This document shows positions 1-10,749 of a DNA stretch of 64,000 nt, piece after piece. The translations under genes and the position numbers were made by a program. The stretch is from Argopecten irradians (lineage: Eukaryota > Mollusca > Bivalvia > Pectinida > Pectinidae): positions 32,420,980 through 32,484,979 of the forward strand of contig NC_091144.1 in assembly GCF_041381155.1 (NCBI RefSeq), given 5' to 3'. A model generated the notes under the pieces. That model searched no databases, had not been told where the DNA came from, and worked only from the letters and a program-made list of their open reading frames with translations. Positions within the stretch are counted from its first letter, which is position 1, and every line of letters starts with the position of its first letter.

Positions 1-189
1 CACATGTATACACAGCAGACTTTCTCACAACATAGGTTGCAAGTCCCTGTGATTACCTCCATCTCTAATTGTCACCCAGTAAGTATTTATAATTCCTACA
101 GTTGTATATCGCAGTTTATCTTTGGCGTCAACTACACACCACAGACGCATCGAAAACGTGGAAATTTGTACATCTACATATAGATTTCG

Positions 190-720
190 CCGTTAGTATT
201 CAAACACATACATACTGTAGAAGGGCACTCTGGTGGGTCCATGATTATATAATCTGTAACTAATTCTCTGATCCCTGTGACCTCAATAATATCTGAAAGC
301 TCTATTTTGCACGCATCGCTGACCAGCACGAGATCTAGTAACGCAGCGCGTGTTTGACCAACACGTGTAGTTTGGTGAATGGCATTAAAAAGGGAATATG
401 AACGTTTGTGGCGGGTTCAGAGAGTAAATCAACGTTCAAGTTTCCGACTGTTATTACATACCGATTTTCATCAAGTGCAGGTTCTATGGAGTTTTCAAAT
501 TGTTCCCAAAAAAGGATTTATACTATCATTGGGTCTGTATAAACTGTGCAAAGGAGGTATGAGGAATTATGAAAGAAACTTTCAATCCATACGGCTTCAA
601 CTTATGGAAATTCTACGTCAAGCGGACGTTTGGCATAAATAAATACAACCACATAGACGACAACACCCGCTTCATGAGAATACCAGGGATTAATATATCG
701 TCATCAGTAAAAAGTGTTGT
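190..720 (-). mobile_element. LINE fragment, decayed APE-type endonuclease domain
   Basis: Read on the minus strand, this stretch translates in broken frames into the C-terminal half of a non-LTR retrotransposon endonuclease. Recognisable pieces in order are AVWIESFFHNSSYLLCTVY (about 590-530), FWEQFENSIEPALDENRYV (about 520-465), VITVGNLNVDLLSEP (about 470-420; the family normally has GDxN where this has GNLN) and VGQTRAALLDLVLVSDA (about 365-315). The expected SDH motif near the end is not intact. The frame changes at least twice and there are stops, so this is a dead, 5'- and 3'-truncated copy. The clade (Jockey/CR1/RTE-like) cannot be assigned with confidence. No reverse transcriptase follows; the window edge is near. 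Confidence 0.7.
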
Positions 721-979
721 CTAAATGAGATTCGTTGATGCATACTACGTGGAATTCATCTGTAATAGTTTGGAGGTGAGTTATTTTATTTCTGAAGCTG
801 CGAATATTTATATGAAACAGAGTCAATATATTAGTGTTTGAACGTGGCCCGGGATTTTCATGTATATGTACACTGTAGGACTAGAATGAAGTTTTCATTG
901 CTGAAATAACCGTTCATAAGGCCAAAAAATATGTCTGCCAGAGTAAAGGTTACATTGACAAAACAATTAGGGGCGGTAG

Positions 980-1030
980 GTCAGTTCTGGCAACTGCCCC
1001 ACATGGGATTCGAACCCGCAAGTCATTAAG
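980..1030 (-). mobile_element. SINE fragment (tRNA-like B-box end)
   Basis: A short stretch contains the reverse complement of a Pol III B box (GGTTCGAATCC on the minus strand, about 1006-1016) in the same CCACATGGGATTCGAACCCG context as the longer SINE at 5605-5822. It is a truncated copy of that family. Confidence 0.55.
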
Positions 1031-2035
1031 TAATTAAATTAATTGATACTTCGAATAATAAATATAACTTTGTATAATTATAATCAATTCACCTATGGGA
1101 ATTTATGTATTTTAATCAAATAAATAATAAGATATATCTGTAATTGTTACCGGCCATACACTGTCACTGTTGATATATGTGTAAAACTGGGTACAACTAT
1201 AGAGGTCTTCTGTATATCAATAGTCAAAAGCCTGTGTATCAAATGAAAAACTATTTACGTACTGCTTCGTTCCTCACCCATCCGTAAACCATTGCATTTC
1301 TAAATATTTTAACCCAGTAAGAACACAAGACAAACAAATTTCTTTCTTTTTATACATGTATTAGCCATAAGGTTTGTTACAATTTGTACTATTTTGAGCT
1401 GAGAAACAAATATATCATATCAAACATGTATACTAAACAAACTTAAACATTGAATACAATTAACAAAATTGAAAGTAATCACACATTTAAAATTGAATAT
1501 GCAGAAGTTGCGAACAGTATTAGATTTATTACAAAGTATAAAGAACATATATGTTTTGCTTATATCATCTACGTCCTTGAAATATATGATCGAAGTGTAC
1601 CAAATTATACACGATTTTTTTTGAGACACGCAATTTGATTGCATAGGCCTGATTTGAGTAGAACCAATCAAATGACCAGAATTTGGGTAATTAATTATTC
1701 ATGCATGTACGGTATATGCGGCCTATGTCCCCAGGGGTTAGTAAGCGATAGTGCGAATAACACCTGGGACCGAGTATGGAAGCTCATGGGATTCATCAAA
1801 AATTACATGCAATTTTGTGCGAGAACTCGAATGATTATGATGTATGCGCATGTAGAAATTGCCGATAGCCGCCCTATTCTTAGCATTATTCTTTTGCACT
1901 AATTACAGGAATTCTTGCGTTCTGTTATGAAAATAAAATGTCATATCGTCGGTAATTATTATCACTAACTTTCTTTAAAGATAACATTAAAATGTTTTGT
2001 CGTATATTGATACACAGGAAATGACGTACTAAAAA
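1031..2035. other. AT-rich intergenic DNA, no gene seen
   Basis: Only short frames without recognisable domains or conserved composition are present on either strand. Nothing here could be assigned to a gene or to a repeat family. Confidence 0.5.
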
Positions 2036-2044
2036 GTACGAAAT

Positions 2045-2165
2045 TGATTCTAGACTGAATTACTTGCCTCAGTGCCAATTTTCTCCGCTAGGTTGCTCTC
2101 ATACATAATAAGCGAAGCCTAGCGGATTGTTGAAATCTACGGCGGGCAATTCAGTCTAAACTGAT
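2045..2165. mobile_element. Small inverted-repeat element (MITE-like)
   Basis: The two ends carry an inverted repeat: TAGACTGAATTACTTGCC on the left and GGCGGGCAATTCAGTCTA on the right. The interior has a second inverted pair (CTCCGCTAGG / CCTAGCGGA). The TIR core CAATTCAGTC is shared with the element at 3028-3560 next door, so the two are probably related non-autonomous DNA elements. It lies just downstream of the TPMT-like gene. Confidence 0.5.
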
Positions 2166-2231
2166 TCATTTAAGAAAAATGTCAGAAAATGGCGCTGAAA
2201 AGGGTGATAGCTTGGAAGACTTTAACACAGT

Positions 2232-2930
2232 TCAGACTTTTGTTTGATTAAGACTTTGACGTTGTTGAAAACTGAGTCTAAACACATTGACTCCTTTCAA
2301 ATCCGATACGGTTTTGAAGTCTGGCGGATTTTTCGTCACTTCTAACAGTTTAACCACACTACATCCTGGCCCGAAATCTTTCTCGACGACATCGACAGGA
2401 ACACAAAATGGCGGTCCTTTGTCTAAATCTCGATCTGGCATTTCAAGGAGGTAACCAATCCCAGGATGAACAAGCGTTTTAATGACCCTGGTATATCGTT
2501 CCCGATCTTCTGGCAACATGGCGTCATATGCGCCTCGATCCCATATTCCACTAAACCCGGATTCAATATCGGCGGAGAATAAAAACAAATCACAACAGTA
2601 AATTTTGATTTTGTGATCATTTGATTGAAAAAGTTTTCCTTTCACAGAGGGGACATCCTTGGTGGTGTATTCAATGTTATGTTCCGTGAAAAAATCCTTC
2701 ACTGCTATTTCTGATGCTTCCACTCCGACAACGTCGTTCCCGAGGTCTGCTAGAAATTTTATATCGAGAGTCTTCCCGCAGAGTGGTACGAAGATTTTGC
2801 TGTTCGCTTCCGGTGACGTCATCAGTATCTCCGCTTGCTGCTCTATGGCTTGGTGTACGAAGCTCAGTTGCCATGGTAAGTAGTTTCCTTCCCACATATC
2901 CAGCCAACCTTTCAATTCCTCGGAATCCAT
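2232..2930 (-). CDS. TPMT: Thiopurine S-methyltransferase-like protein (232 aa, intronless)
   Basis: The frame encodes a class I SAM-dependent methyltransferase of the TPMT family; the known activity is transfer of a methyl group from SAM to the sulfur of thiopurines and other thiol compounds, in the cytosol. The sequence shows the N-terminal aromatic stretch GWLDMWEGNYLPW (residues 8-20), the SAM-binding loop FVPLCGKTLDIKFLADLGND with VVGVEAS after it (about 47-73), YCCDLF (about 111-116), IWDRGAYDAMLPEDRERY (about 129-146), matching the family's IWDRGAxxAI block, and GPPFCVPVDVVEKDFG near 172-187. Length is close to the roughly 245 aa of human TPMT. The ATG at 2930-2928 is the first in frame and sits just before the conserved tryptophan block; the stop is TGA at 2234-2232. 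All this is in one exon, whereas the vertebrate gene has many introns, so this may be a retrocopy or a lineage that lost its introns. The natural substrate in molluscs is unknown. Confidence 0.9.
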   Translation of the reverse strand: MDSEELKGWLDMWEGNYLPWQLSFVHQAIEQQAEILMTSPEANSKIFVPLCGKTLDIKFLADLGNDVVGVEASEIAVKDFFTEHNIEYTTKDVPSVKGKLFQSNDHKIKIYCCDLFLFSADIESGFSGIWDRGAYDAMLPEDRERYTRVIKTLVHPGIGYLLEMPDRDLDKGPPFCVPVDVVEKDFGPGCSVVKLLEVTKNPPDFKTVSDLKGVNVFRLSFQQRQSLNQTKV

Positions 2931-3027
2931 TTCAGGTACTTTCAGTATACTCTGACAAATACAAATACATGCAACTAATAAATAGTGTACACGTTTTATT
3001 GTTTTTATTATTGTAACTTCCCATTAT

Positions 3028-3560
3028 TAAAGGGACAATTCAGTCTAAGAGATTAAAACTTACACATATTTCGAAAACAAACCAGTTCTAATGGAAATAA
3101 GATTCGTTGATTTTACTGTGATATGTCAGAAAAACCCACTGTAGTCAATTGTATGTGAAATGTTCAATCGCCATTTCACATAGCCTTGTATGCCGAACCC
3201 TGACCCTTGCCTATGTAGTAAAGAATTTTTTGTCTAGAACTACTCAAATCGCTCTTACAGTTGTGTTAACTTTATTAGATGTATTGTTCATGTCTAAAAA
3301 TAATTTCATCAACTCCTCAGCGGTTATGTATTGTATTTGTTTCACGTGTGTGACTTTGACTCGGGTAAGGGTACAGCATACATATTGTACCTGCTTAATC
3401 GTATTGATCAACGGTTTTCAATGGTATTAATTAAAATACTTAACAATATTGTGGAATTTGTCACAATTTTTTGTCATATGTTTCATAAGGAATGTAGAAC
3501 AATACATTTATATCACGTTTTGCTTCGTGGTTATGTAACGAATTAGCCTGACTGAATTGT
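3028..3560. mobile_element. Non-autonomous DNA element with terminal inverted repeats (family A)
   Basis: The element begins TTAAAGGGACAATTCAGTC and ends GACTGAATTGTCTCTTTAA, near-perfect terminal inverted repeats about 19 bp long. TTAA at both outer edges could be a TTAA target duplication, as in piggyBac-type elements. No transposase frame is present. A second, more diverged copy lies at 57540-58110 inside a WDR11 intron, with long shared blocks such as TTGTATGCCGAACCCTG, GTCTAGAACT and CTGCTTAATCGTATTGATCA. It is immediately upstream of the TPMT-like gene. Confidence 0.7.
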
Positions 3561-3900
3561 CTCTTTAACAGCCATTGCCATGTAAGGACGGCCTCCCATG
3601 CATGCATGAGAGATGCGTGTTTTGGGAGACTGCGGTGTGTTCGTGTAGTGTCTTCTTGTATAGTGGAACTGTTGCTTTTTTAATAGCGGTGTATCACTGG
3701 AGCATGCCGAAGAAGACACCAAGCAACACACCCCACCCGGTCACATTATACTGACAACGGGCGAACCAGTCGTCCTATTTCCTGAATGCTGAGCGCTAAG
3801 CAGGGACAGAAACTACCACTTTTATACACTTAGATGTGTCTCCGCCATGGGAAAGAACCCAGAGCCTACGTCACAGGGGCGAACGCTCAACAAAAGGTCA
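3561..3900 (-). mobile_element. SINE-like dispersed repeat
   Basis: The sequence runs from AGCCATTGCCATGTAAGGAC through GTGTCTTCTTGTATAGTGGA to a region that, on the minus strand, resembles a tRNA head: GTTGAGCGTTCGCC (A-box-like, about 3897-3884) and GGGTTCTTTCCC (a degraded B box, about 3863-3852). The body has the look of a conserved SINE found widely in bivalves, but that link is from memory. It directly abuts the right end of the family A element. Confidence 0.5.
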
Positions 3901-4139
3901 AAATTGAGGCGATGTCAAGGGAGACGTTAGGAAGAACAAAGTCAGTTAGGAAGAAGAGAAAAGATAAGGTCCTAAATTTAGTTGCCTTTTACGATCAAAT
4001 AGTGAACAAACAAAGGGACAAATGACGTACAACGCGATACATGAAAACTTTTATCTCACTTTCATTACAGTTGGTTTGTTTCCGATATTTACACAAATTT
4101 TAATGTACAGTACTCTTAGGCTGAATTTTCCCTTTAATG

Positions 4140-5604
4140 CAAATAATGTAGCCCTTTCGTACTACTACTAGTCATGTACTTATTTCTGCTCACGATAATC
4201 TGATGATAGTTACAATAAAACAAACAATTAAATTCATAATTATATCAGTTTTTTTTGGCAGTTGAAATTTAACCCAGCAAGTATATAGTGTGTTCTCAAC
4301 TGTAATTCTCTATAAGTTTTTGCCAATCAAAAATATAACCTCGTCAAAGGGAGGTAACCCACAGTGTGCGAATGGAACATCAAAACAGTGGTTATCTGAT
4401 AGTGCCTTAATCACAGGTCATTATGTCTATATGACTCTAAATACACTTAGAGTAAATCTATATCTCTAGGCTCCCTATGACCAGAGTATATTCAAAGATC
4501 AAAGAAATAGGCACCAACAAACACAATTCCTCACACAACACAAGACGTACACTTCACTGGGTGTGTCATTGCATACAACGATCAAAGGCTATATTTGCTA
4601 CATCTTTTGTAAAAAGGCAGTTTTTACTCAGCGTTCTGTTTACCTTCAAATTACATAAATATAGTATATTGTTTACTATCTATTGTTATATATGCACAGA
4701 TATTTAAAAAGAAAAACATGACCTCACCCAGTATATGTGATTCACTTGTTCCGACCCCTATATCACGCGATGCCTAACCAAGCTCCAGAATTTGACCTTC
4801 TTCTTTCCGCTCCAGTTCTCCGGTGGAGCGTAATAAAAATGTCGTTAGTTAACCATAAAAACGAATAGCTACAATAAGTCGACCGCTACATCAACAGGCA
4901 TTCAAACACTACCGTATACATCCTACGGGACTGTAGAAGTATATGTTTTATATAATATATACTATAAAACTCTTCAATATGTGGATATGAAGGATAGGGG
5001 TATACGTTCGTATTCTACCCTAGGGTCACAAAATGTTGTAAAAACCGAGGCTTACCACATTTGAAAGAGTGTTTTTTCTTTCATACTTCGACGTTTTAAT
5101 GCAATTTTACAACTGTCATTGACCACATTTCGGAATAAAAAAAACGCGACTGCAAGTCAATTCTCCATACATAAAAATACGTGACATTTTCAACACAAGT
5201 CCTATTGTTTGCATCTTTTATAGTAAAAGCTGCCTAGTTTACGAGGATTAATGTTAAAATTTTAATTATGTGACGTCACGAGGCTGTATTGCTTGGGTAG
5301 CCATGCAATACAGCCTAGGGCGACATGAGTGTATTGCAATAGACCTGCCAGTATTTTTCCATTATACCTGTAGGTATGAAAGATGTTACACACCAGATCC
5401 CTCATTTCTTCATAGAATGTCCCATCGATACAAGCCCTTTAAGAGAGAAGTCATTTACAGAGACATGAAAAGTAGTTTCATTTTACAAAATAGGATGGTG
5501 GTCATCGAGTGTAGATTAAACGTAACCAATCTTTTAATTAAAGGCTCACTAGTATTTACTTTGATATAACTTACGTGTCACATATTCAAGAGCTATAGAG
5601 GATA
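4140..5604. other. AT-rich intergenic DNA with one strong hairpin
   Basis: No gene is supported on either strand. The only notable structure is a perfect 12-bp stem at 5282-5317: AGGCTGTATTGC and GCAATACAGCCT, separated by 12 nt. Confidence 0.5.
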
Positions 5605-5822
5605 TTACCATGGTTTGTTTAGTTTTTACGTCCTATTAACAGCCAGGGTTATGTAAGGACGTGCCATGTTGTTGGAGGAAAGCCGGAGTACCCAGAGAAA
5701 AACCACCGGCCAGCGGTCAGTACCTGGTAACTGACCCACATGGGATTCGAACCCGCATCCCAGAGGTGGAGGGTTTGTGGTAATATGTCGGGGTATCTTA
5801 ACCACTCGGCCACCGCGGCCCC
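5605..5822 (-). mobile_element. tRNA-derived SINE
   Basis: On the minus strand the head looks like a tRNA-Leu-type gene: GGCCGCGGTGGCCGAGTGG (A box TGGCCGAGTGG at 5812-5802) and GGTTCGAATCC (B box at 5753-5743). The tRNA-like part is followed by a body containing CCGGCTTTCCTCCAACAACA. It lacks a clean acceptor stem and anticodon arm, so it is a SINE and not a working tRNA gene. The same B-box context recurs at 980-1030. Confidence 0.8.
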
Positions 5823-6422
5823 ATTACCATGGAACTATATTGCTGTATTAATTTTTACTCTACAAAATTACGTTCGCACATGAAGAAGTATCAACGGTTA
5901 CAGAATAATTTTTAAAACCATGATATTAAGATAAAGTGAACTCTCAAGAAAGACAAAAATTCACGAGGCTTTAAATGATTCTGGGAAACATATTTAAAGC
6001 GAATAGTCGGGCAAAGTGACTGTAAAATCGGTAAAAATGGTATTAATATGTCCGGTATAATTTCTTATGAATTAGAAAAATAAAACTTTCCGTCAAAATC
6101 GCTGTACATGCGAAGAAAATAATAATATCTATGGGAATCCTAAAAGTCCTCCCGACCGGCTATGAGTGCAGTTCAACCTTAAACGCATGCGCAACATCCA
6201 CCACTCTCCGTAGTAAACAAAACATGGCTACCGTAGTTTTGAACCAAAAGGTTTCCGCCAGAACAACCAACTGACTCACCTAAAATGCGAAAGGCAAGGC
6301 AATGGAGCAGCGACAATCCCAACAAATGACTCGGGAAACATTACGACGCATGGAGAGTGTTAATACAACTTGTTATAGTGAAGAGAACAGTTCAAACGAG
6401 CACGCGGCTCCGGACCGCTACT

Positions 6423-7243
6423 GTACGTACCTAGGCCTATAATCCCTATTGAGATTCCTCCTCTAGACTCTTTTATATCCGGACGTTTGATAGATGTCTC
6501 TCGTCGGAATCCCCTACTCGAGCCTTCTAAACTTTATTCTGGAAAATCAAGTCAGGTTGACCTACCTCTTGTAAGGGTCTATTACAGAAATAATCCAACT
6601 GCAGTGGTTCCAATACTGGCACACAATCGCTAGTGGAGATATTTTTCTCTCCATACGCACATATATTATTTAGTGACACATATAAAAAAACAAAGAACCA
6701 TCCCATATTGTAAACAATGTTATGTTCCATCGCTACTTTGAGCAGCCATTTTGAAAGTCCCTCTCTGTCATGTGACCGCTATAGTCTGTTTCAATAGAAT
6801 TCATTACCTGTATAACCTTATTCCATTCAGTGTTATAGGCATTATCTGAAACGCCCTTTAGTGGTCATGTGACAGCGAGGGGACTTTTCAAAATGGTCTG
6901 CTCATAAGTAGCGATCGAACAAGACATTGTTATGCAAAATGAGATGGTTCTTTGTTTTCAAAACATGGACACTCATTAATATATGTGTGTTTTGAGAGAA
7001 AAATATCTCCACTATCGATCGTGTGCCAGTTTGGGAACCATCTTGCCGTTGAGATTATTTCTGTAATACGACCCTTTTACAAGGGGTATGGTCAAAACCA
7101 TGGACTTGATTTTTCACCAGAATAAAGTAATATTAGAAGCTCGAGTAGGATTCCGACGAGCAAGACCCATCTATCAAACAACGTTCCGAAATATAAAAGA
7201 GTCTAGAGGAGGAATCTCATATAGGGATTACTAGGCCATACTA
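6423..7243. repeat. Long inverted repeat (about 380-bp arms)
   Basis: The left arm (about 6423-6800) and right arm (about 6845-7243) are reverse complements through nearly their whole length, with scattered substitutions and small indels. Matching blocks include GATTCCTCCTCTAGACTCTT on the left against AAGAGTCTAGAGGAGGAATC on the right, and CCATTTTGAAAGTCCCTC against GAGGGGACTTTTCAAAATGG. The centre is around 6830. No transposase frame is present. It may be a foldback element, a MITE with very long TIRs, or a local inverted duplication. Confidence 0.85.
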
Positions 7244-7249
7244 CCCGGT

Positions 7250-10200
7250 ACTCCCTGGCTCTCAGCTTGATAGTGAGTGACGTCTTCGTAATTTTGATCC
7301 ATTATCGTAAACTAGTCCCTAGCACAGCTATTTTTTCATAAATGAAGTGGTCACATATGGTCACATGGTTTCATACCTGTTCCCCAATCGCGTAAAACGT
7401 AACCTTGGGGTAAATAGCGGTTCTTTCGTGGGGCCTCTTTAGGGGTAATGAATGCCCTGTATATTTATAAAATGTACCGTTGTAATGCATGTACAGTTAG
7501 AATGTAACCGCTAGTGCATTATCAAGCTAAGATTTGTTTCAATTATCTATAATATTATGCTACCGGTCAATTCATACAGTTCTGATGTATATATTTATAG
7601 ATTTTTTAATTTGTAAATTTTTGTTCTGTACATGTTCTGGTAGTGTTATACACATACATTGTATATAGGATTTACATTGTAGGTTAATTGGTAAAATTGT
7701 ATTGTATATGTTCTGATATAAACATATACATATGTACATGTAGGTTTTAGCTTGTTCTTTAGATATATTTGGAGGACACATACAGTATTATTTCTGGTCA
7801 TAATAATAAATAGTGTTTGTATATTTATTACAACTGTACCTGGTTCATGTGTATATGACAAACTTTACAGAGTTGAAATGTACTGCAGCCATGTATCATT
7901 ATAATTATTCTGAATTTTTTGTTGGAACTATAGATAATGAATTTTGTATCTTTTTTTAAACAATATTTGATTCTATCAAATGCATCAGTGTGACACATTC
8001 ACAACTTATAAAATGTTTTCTCTAAAATAAAAAAAACACTGTAGAATGAACCTACATTTATTTTCATTTATATATATTTGAAATTGATCATTTCAATTTT
8101 TGTCATATTCAACAGATATAAAAAATTGTTGGTTCTTTTTTTTCAGGCACCATGCATGCATAGTGACATGAATATAGAAAGTTCATCCCTTGGACCTGTA
8201 TACAAGATGTATGTATACATATACATACAATTAGCATCATATATGAAGACTGAAAGTAGTAAACTTTTCCAATATGGACCTAGAAGATCATGAACAGAAC
8301 ATATAAACAGTATTCAATTTATTAAATGTTCCTTTCAACTGTAATCATTAAATAAAATTATGATGCAATACTTTTTCATTGTTTAACTTTGTAGAAATAT
8401 TTGTTTATATTAGTCCTCTAGATCCAGTGATTATAATTCTTGCATCCATATGCCGGCCCATTTGTTTGTCAGGGCTTGTGAGATAGCTTTTCAATTACTT
8501 TTAAAATATAAGGATTTTTTTTTTACATATAGCAATATAAGTATACCATTGTCTTAGGATTTCTAAATTCTACTTTACAAGAGAGTAGACTCAACATATA
8601 AATAAAAACCATAAAACTAACAAGTTATCTGAAATGTTAAAAATCTTTTTGTCTGAACCAAATTTCACATTTATTGTCTATGTGTAACTTGTACATAGAC
8701 CATTTATGTATTAATACTGTAGTAACAGTGATTACAAACACATAGACTAAAAATGTAGTATGTAGTACTATGTACATCTGTCTTTGATTTGAGTTCTAAA
8801 CAAAAAAAAAGTGGTACCTATTGGAAGTTGTGACTTGGGCGGAGGGTGAAATACAGAAGAAATAGCTACACATGGAAAAAAAAAAGATCTACAGTACCAT
8901 ATGGATTCAAAGTTGCTCCAAAAATCAATGAGACTAAATAACCAAAAAAAAGCCGTGTAAACCCCAAATATGCAAATGACCAGATCAATGATAAAGCACC
9001 CTTCCACTTCCAGTTATCTGTAGCTATTTCTTCTATATTATCAACCCCCACTCAAGTTACAACCTATTCCCATCCTCATGATTCTTCTGTCTTTTAGCCC
9101 CCCCCCCCCCCCCCCCACCCCCACCCCCAACACACACATACCTGATTGATTGTCATGTTATTTTCAGGTTCCTATTCAGGTATTATTCCTAAAAACCAAA
9201 AAGGGTATACACACTGTGTACTCTCAAAGGAGGGGAACCCACTTCATTCAAAAATGGAATTTACAATTTCATCTTAATTTTGAAATTTTCAATTTAATTA
9301 TTAATTACTGGACTATTAAAACAGTATAGAACCCCCTCGGCTACAGACAAAGTACTGTGGTACACATTTCTCTTAATTAATTACTTTTTCTTCAACTCAA
9401 TCATCTTTTTTCTCCAGAGCACAAAAAAGAACAGGAAACAACAGAAAAGGAAAGTAACATACATGTAGGCCTATATGTTTTCTGGAAATATATATGATGT
9501 GTTAATTCTCACAGCATAGGCCTACATGAATGTGAAGAATTAAATATTATCAATGTTTGAGAGAATTTCCTAGTTGTAATTCTATAGCAGCTACATGGAA
9601 TGTACGTTTACATATATATACATTGTACGATACATATACACATACATCATAAAAGTTTCTTTCCTTCCAGCTGGACATTCATGTCATCTCTCTCCAGAAC
9701 TCAAATTTTGTTTTACAAAAAAAAAAAAAAAAAAAAAAAAAACCAGAGACATAGATAATTTAATTAAATCTCTGCAAAAAAAACTACACGAATAATTTGA
9801 AACACATATATTGTACTTGTAAAATATCTATGTATGAGCTAATTTATTTTCACATCTTTGACAGCTACATGCATGGACGTTCTATGGAACGTTTTCGTGT
9901 GGTTTTAAATGGGAAATTAATGTGACGATTATTTGTATTTAACCTTCATGATTCAGTTCATTGTAAAATACGACGAATGCACGATGCTGCAATAATTGCC
10001 CCCTTGCCGGGGGGCCCCATCTCTGCATCGGCCGAATATTTTGTGTCGATTTTCCATGTACAAGATGCTTTTATCGAAAACATGATTACAAAAAGCATTG
10101 TCATTAATGTAAGAATACTTCATTTGCATCAAATGTATCATCTCAAAACAAACAATTTGCATACCGCATTTAGTGGTTTATCACACGAAACGAAACCGAC

Positions 10201-10590
10201 ACGACTGAGAAACACATGTCCATGTTGACATTTCCACGCAGCCTCGTTTTCTAAAGAGTTTGGCGAATTTATATTTAGTAACTGTGCTAAATTTACATGT
10301 TTTACGCGGCTTCACCCAAAATTTCACATGGTCAAAAAACTGGACACCGTAGCAGAACTTGACACATCATTATGGTATTACAGATGACTTTTGGAAGGCC
10401 CAAAGAAACGCATTTAGACTGGTTTCCTTTGCCCGAATATTCACTTTAACTTCGAAAAAAAGTGATAAAAAAAAAAAACCATTATATACCATATAAACAT
10501 TACCATCAGGAAAGTCCTTAGATTCACCACAGGACCGCTAAGACCCACTGGACTCTTGTTTAAGAAATGAAGCAATTAACATAATATTAG
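7250..10590. other. AT-rich intergenic DNA with homopolymer tracts
   Basis: No gene is confidently supported. There is a run of 19 C at 9098-9116 and of 26 A at 9717-9742. A minus-strand frame near 8866-9051 encodes a short hydrophobic stretch (see findings) but has no family match that I recognise. Short ATAC/TATA-rich tracts occur near 8205-8230 and 9605-9645. Confidence 0.5.
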
Positions 10591-10598
10591 TTTCATAG

Positions 10599-10716
10599 TC
10601 AGGTTTACTGACCCCCTATAAAGGCATAGAGGGTCAGTAAGATGGGCGAGGGCGTTAGCCCGAAGCCGCCTATTGTTCTTACTGACCCTTCTATTGCCTT
10701 TTATTAGGGGATTCAG
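10599..10716. repeat. Nested palindrome
   Basis: Two arms (10599-10642 and 10676-10716) are inverted copies. In addition the left arm is itself palindromic (CTGACCCCCTAT ... ATAGAGGGTCAG). The loop holds GGGCGAGGGCGTTAGCCC. A related single hairpin lies at 17318-17347. Confidence 0.7.
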
Positions 10717-10749
10717 CGGAAACTGAACTATATAACGATATTTATCGCA

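Noticed and set aside
379-642. 87-aa plus-strand frame
   Set aside because: It is antisense to a decayed LINE endonuclease, whose motifs are clear on the other strand.
5742-5822. Possible tRNA-Leu gene
   Set aside because: A and B boxes are good but the arms do not fold into a full tRNA and a SINE body follows.
6230-6290. ATGGCTACC-type start that looked like a first exon
   Set aside because: The frame closes after 16 codons and no plausible donor or following exon was found.
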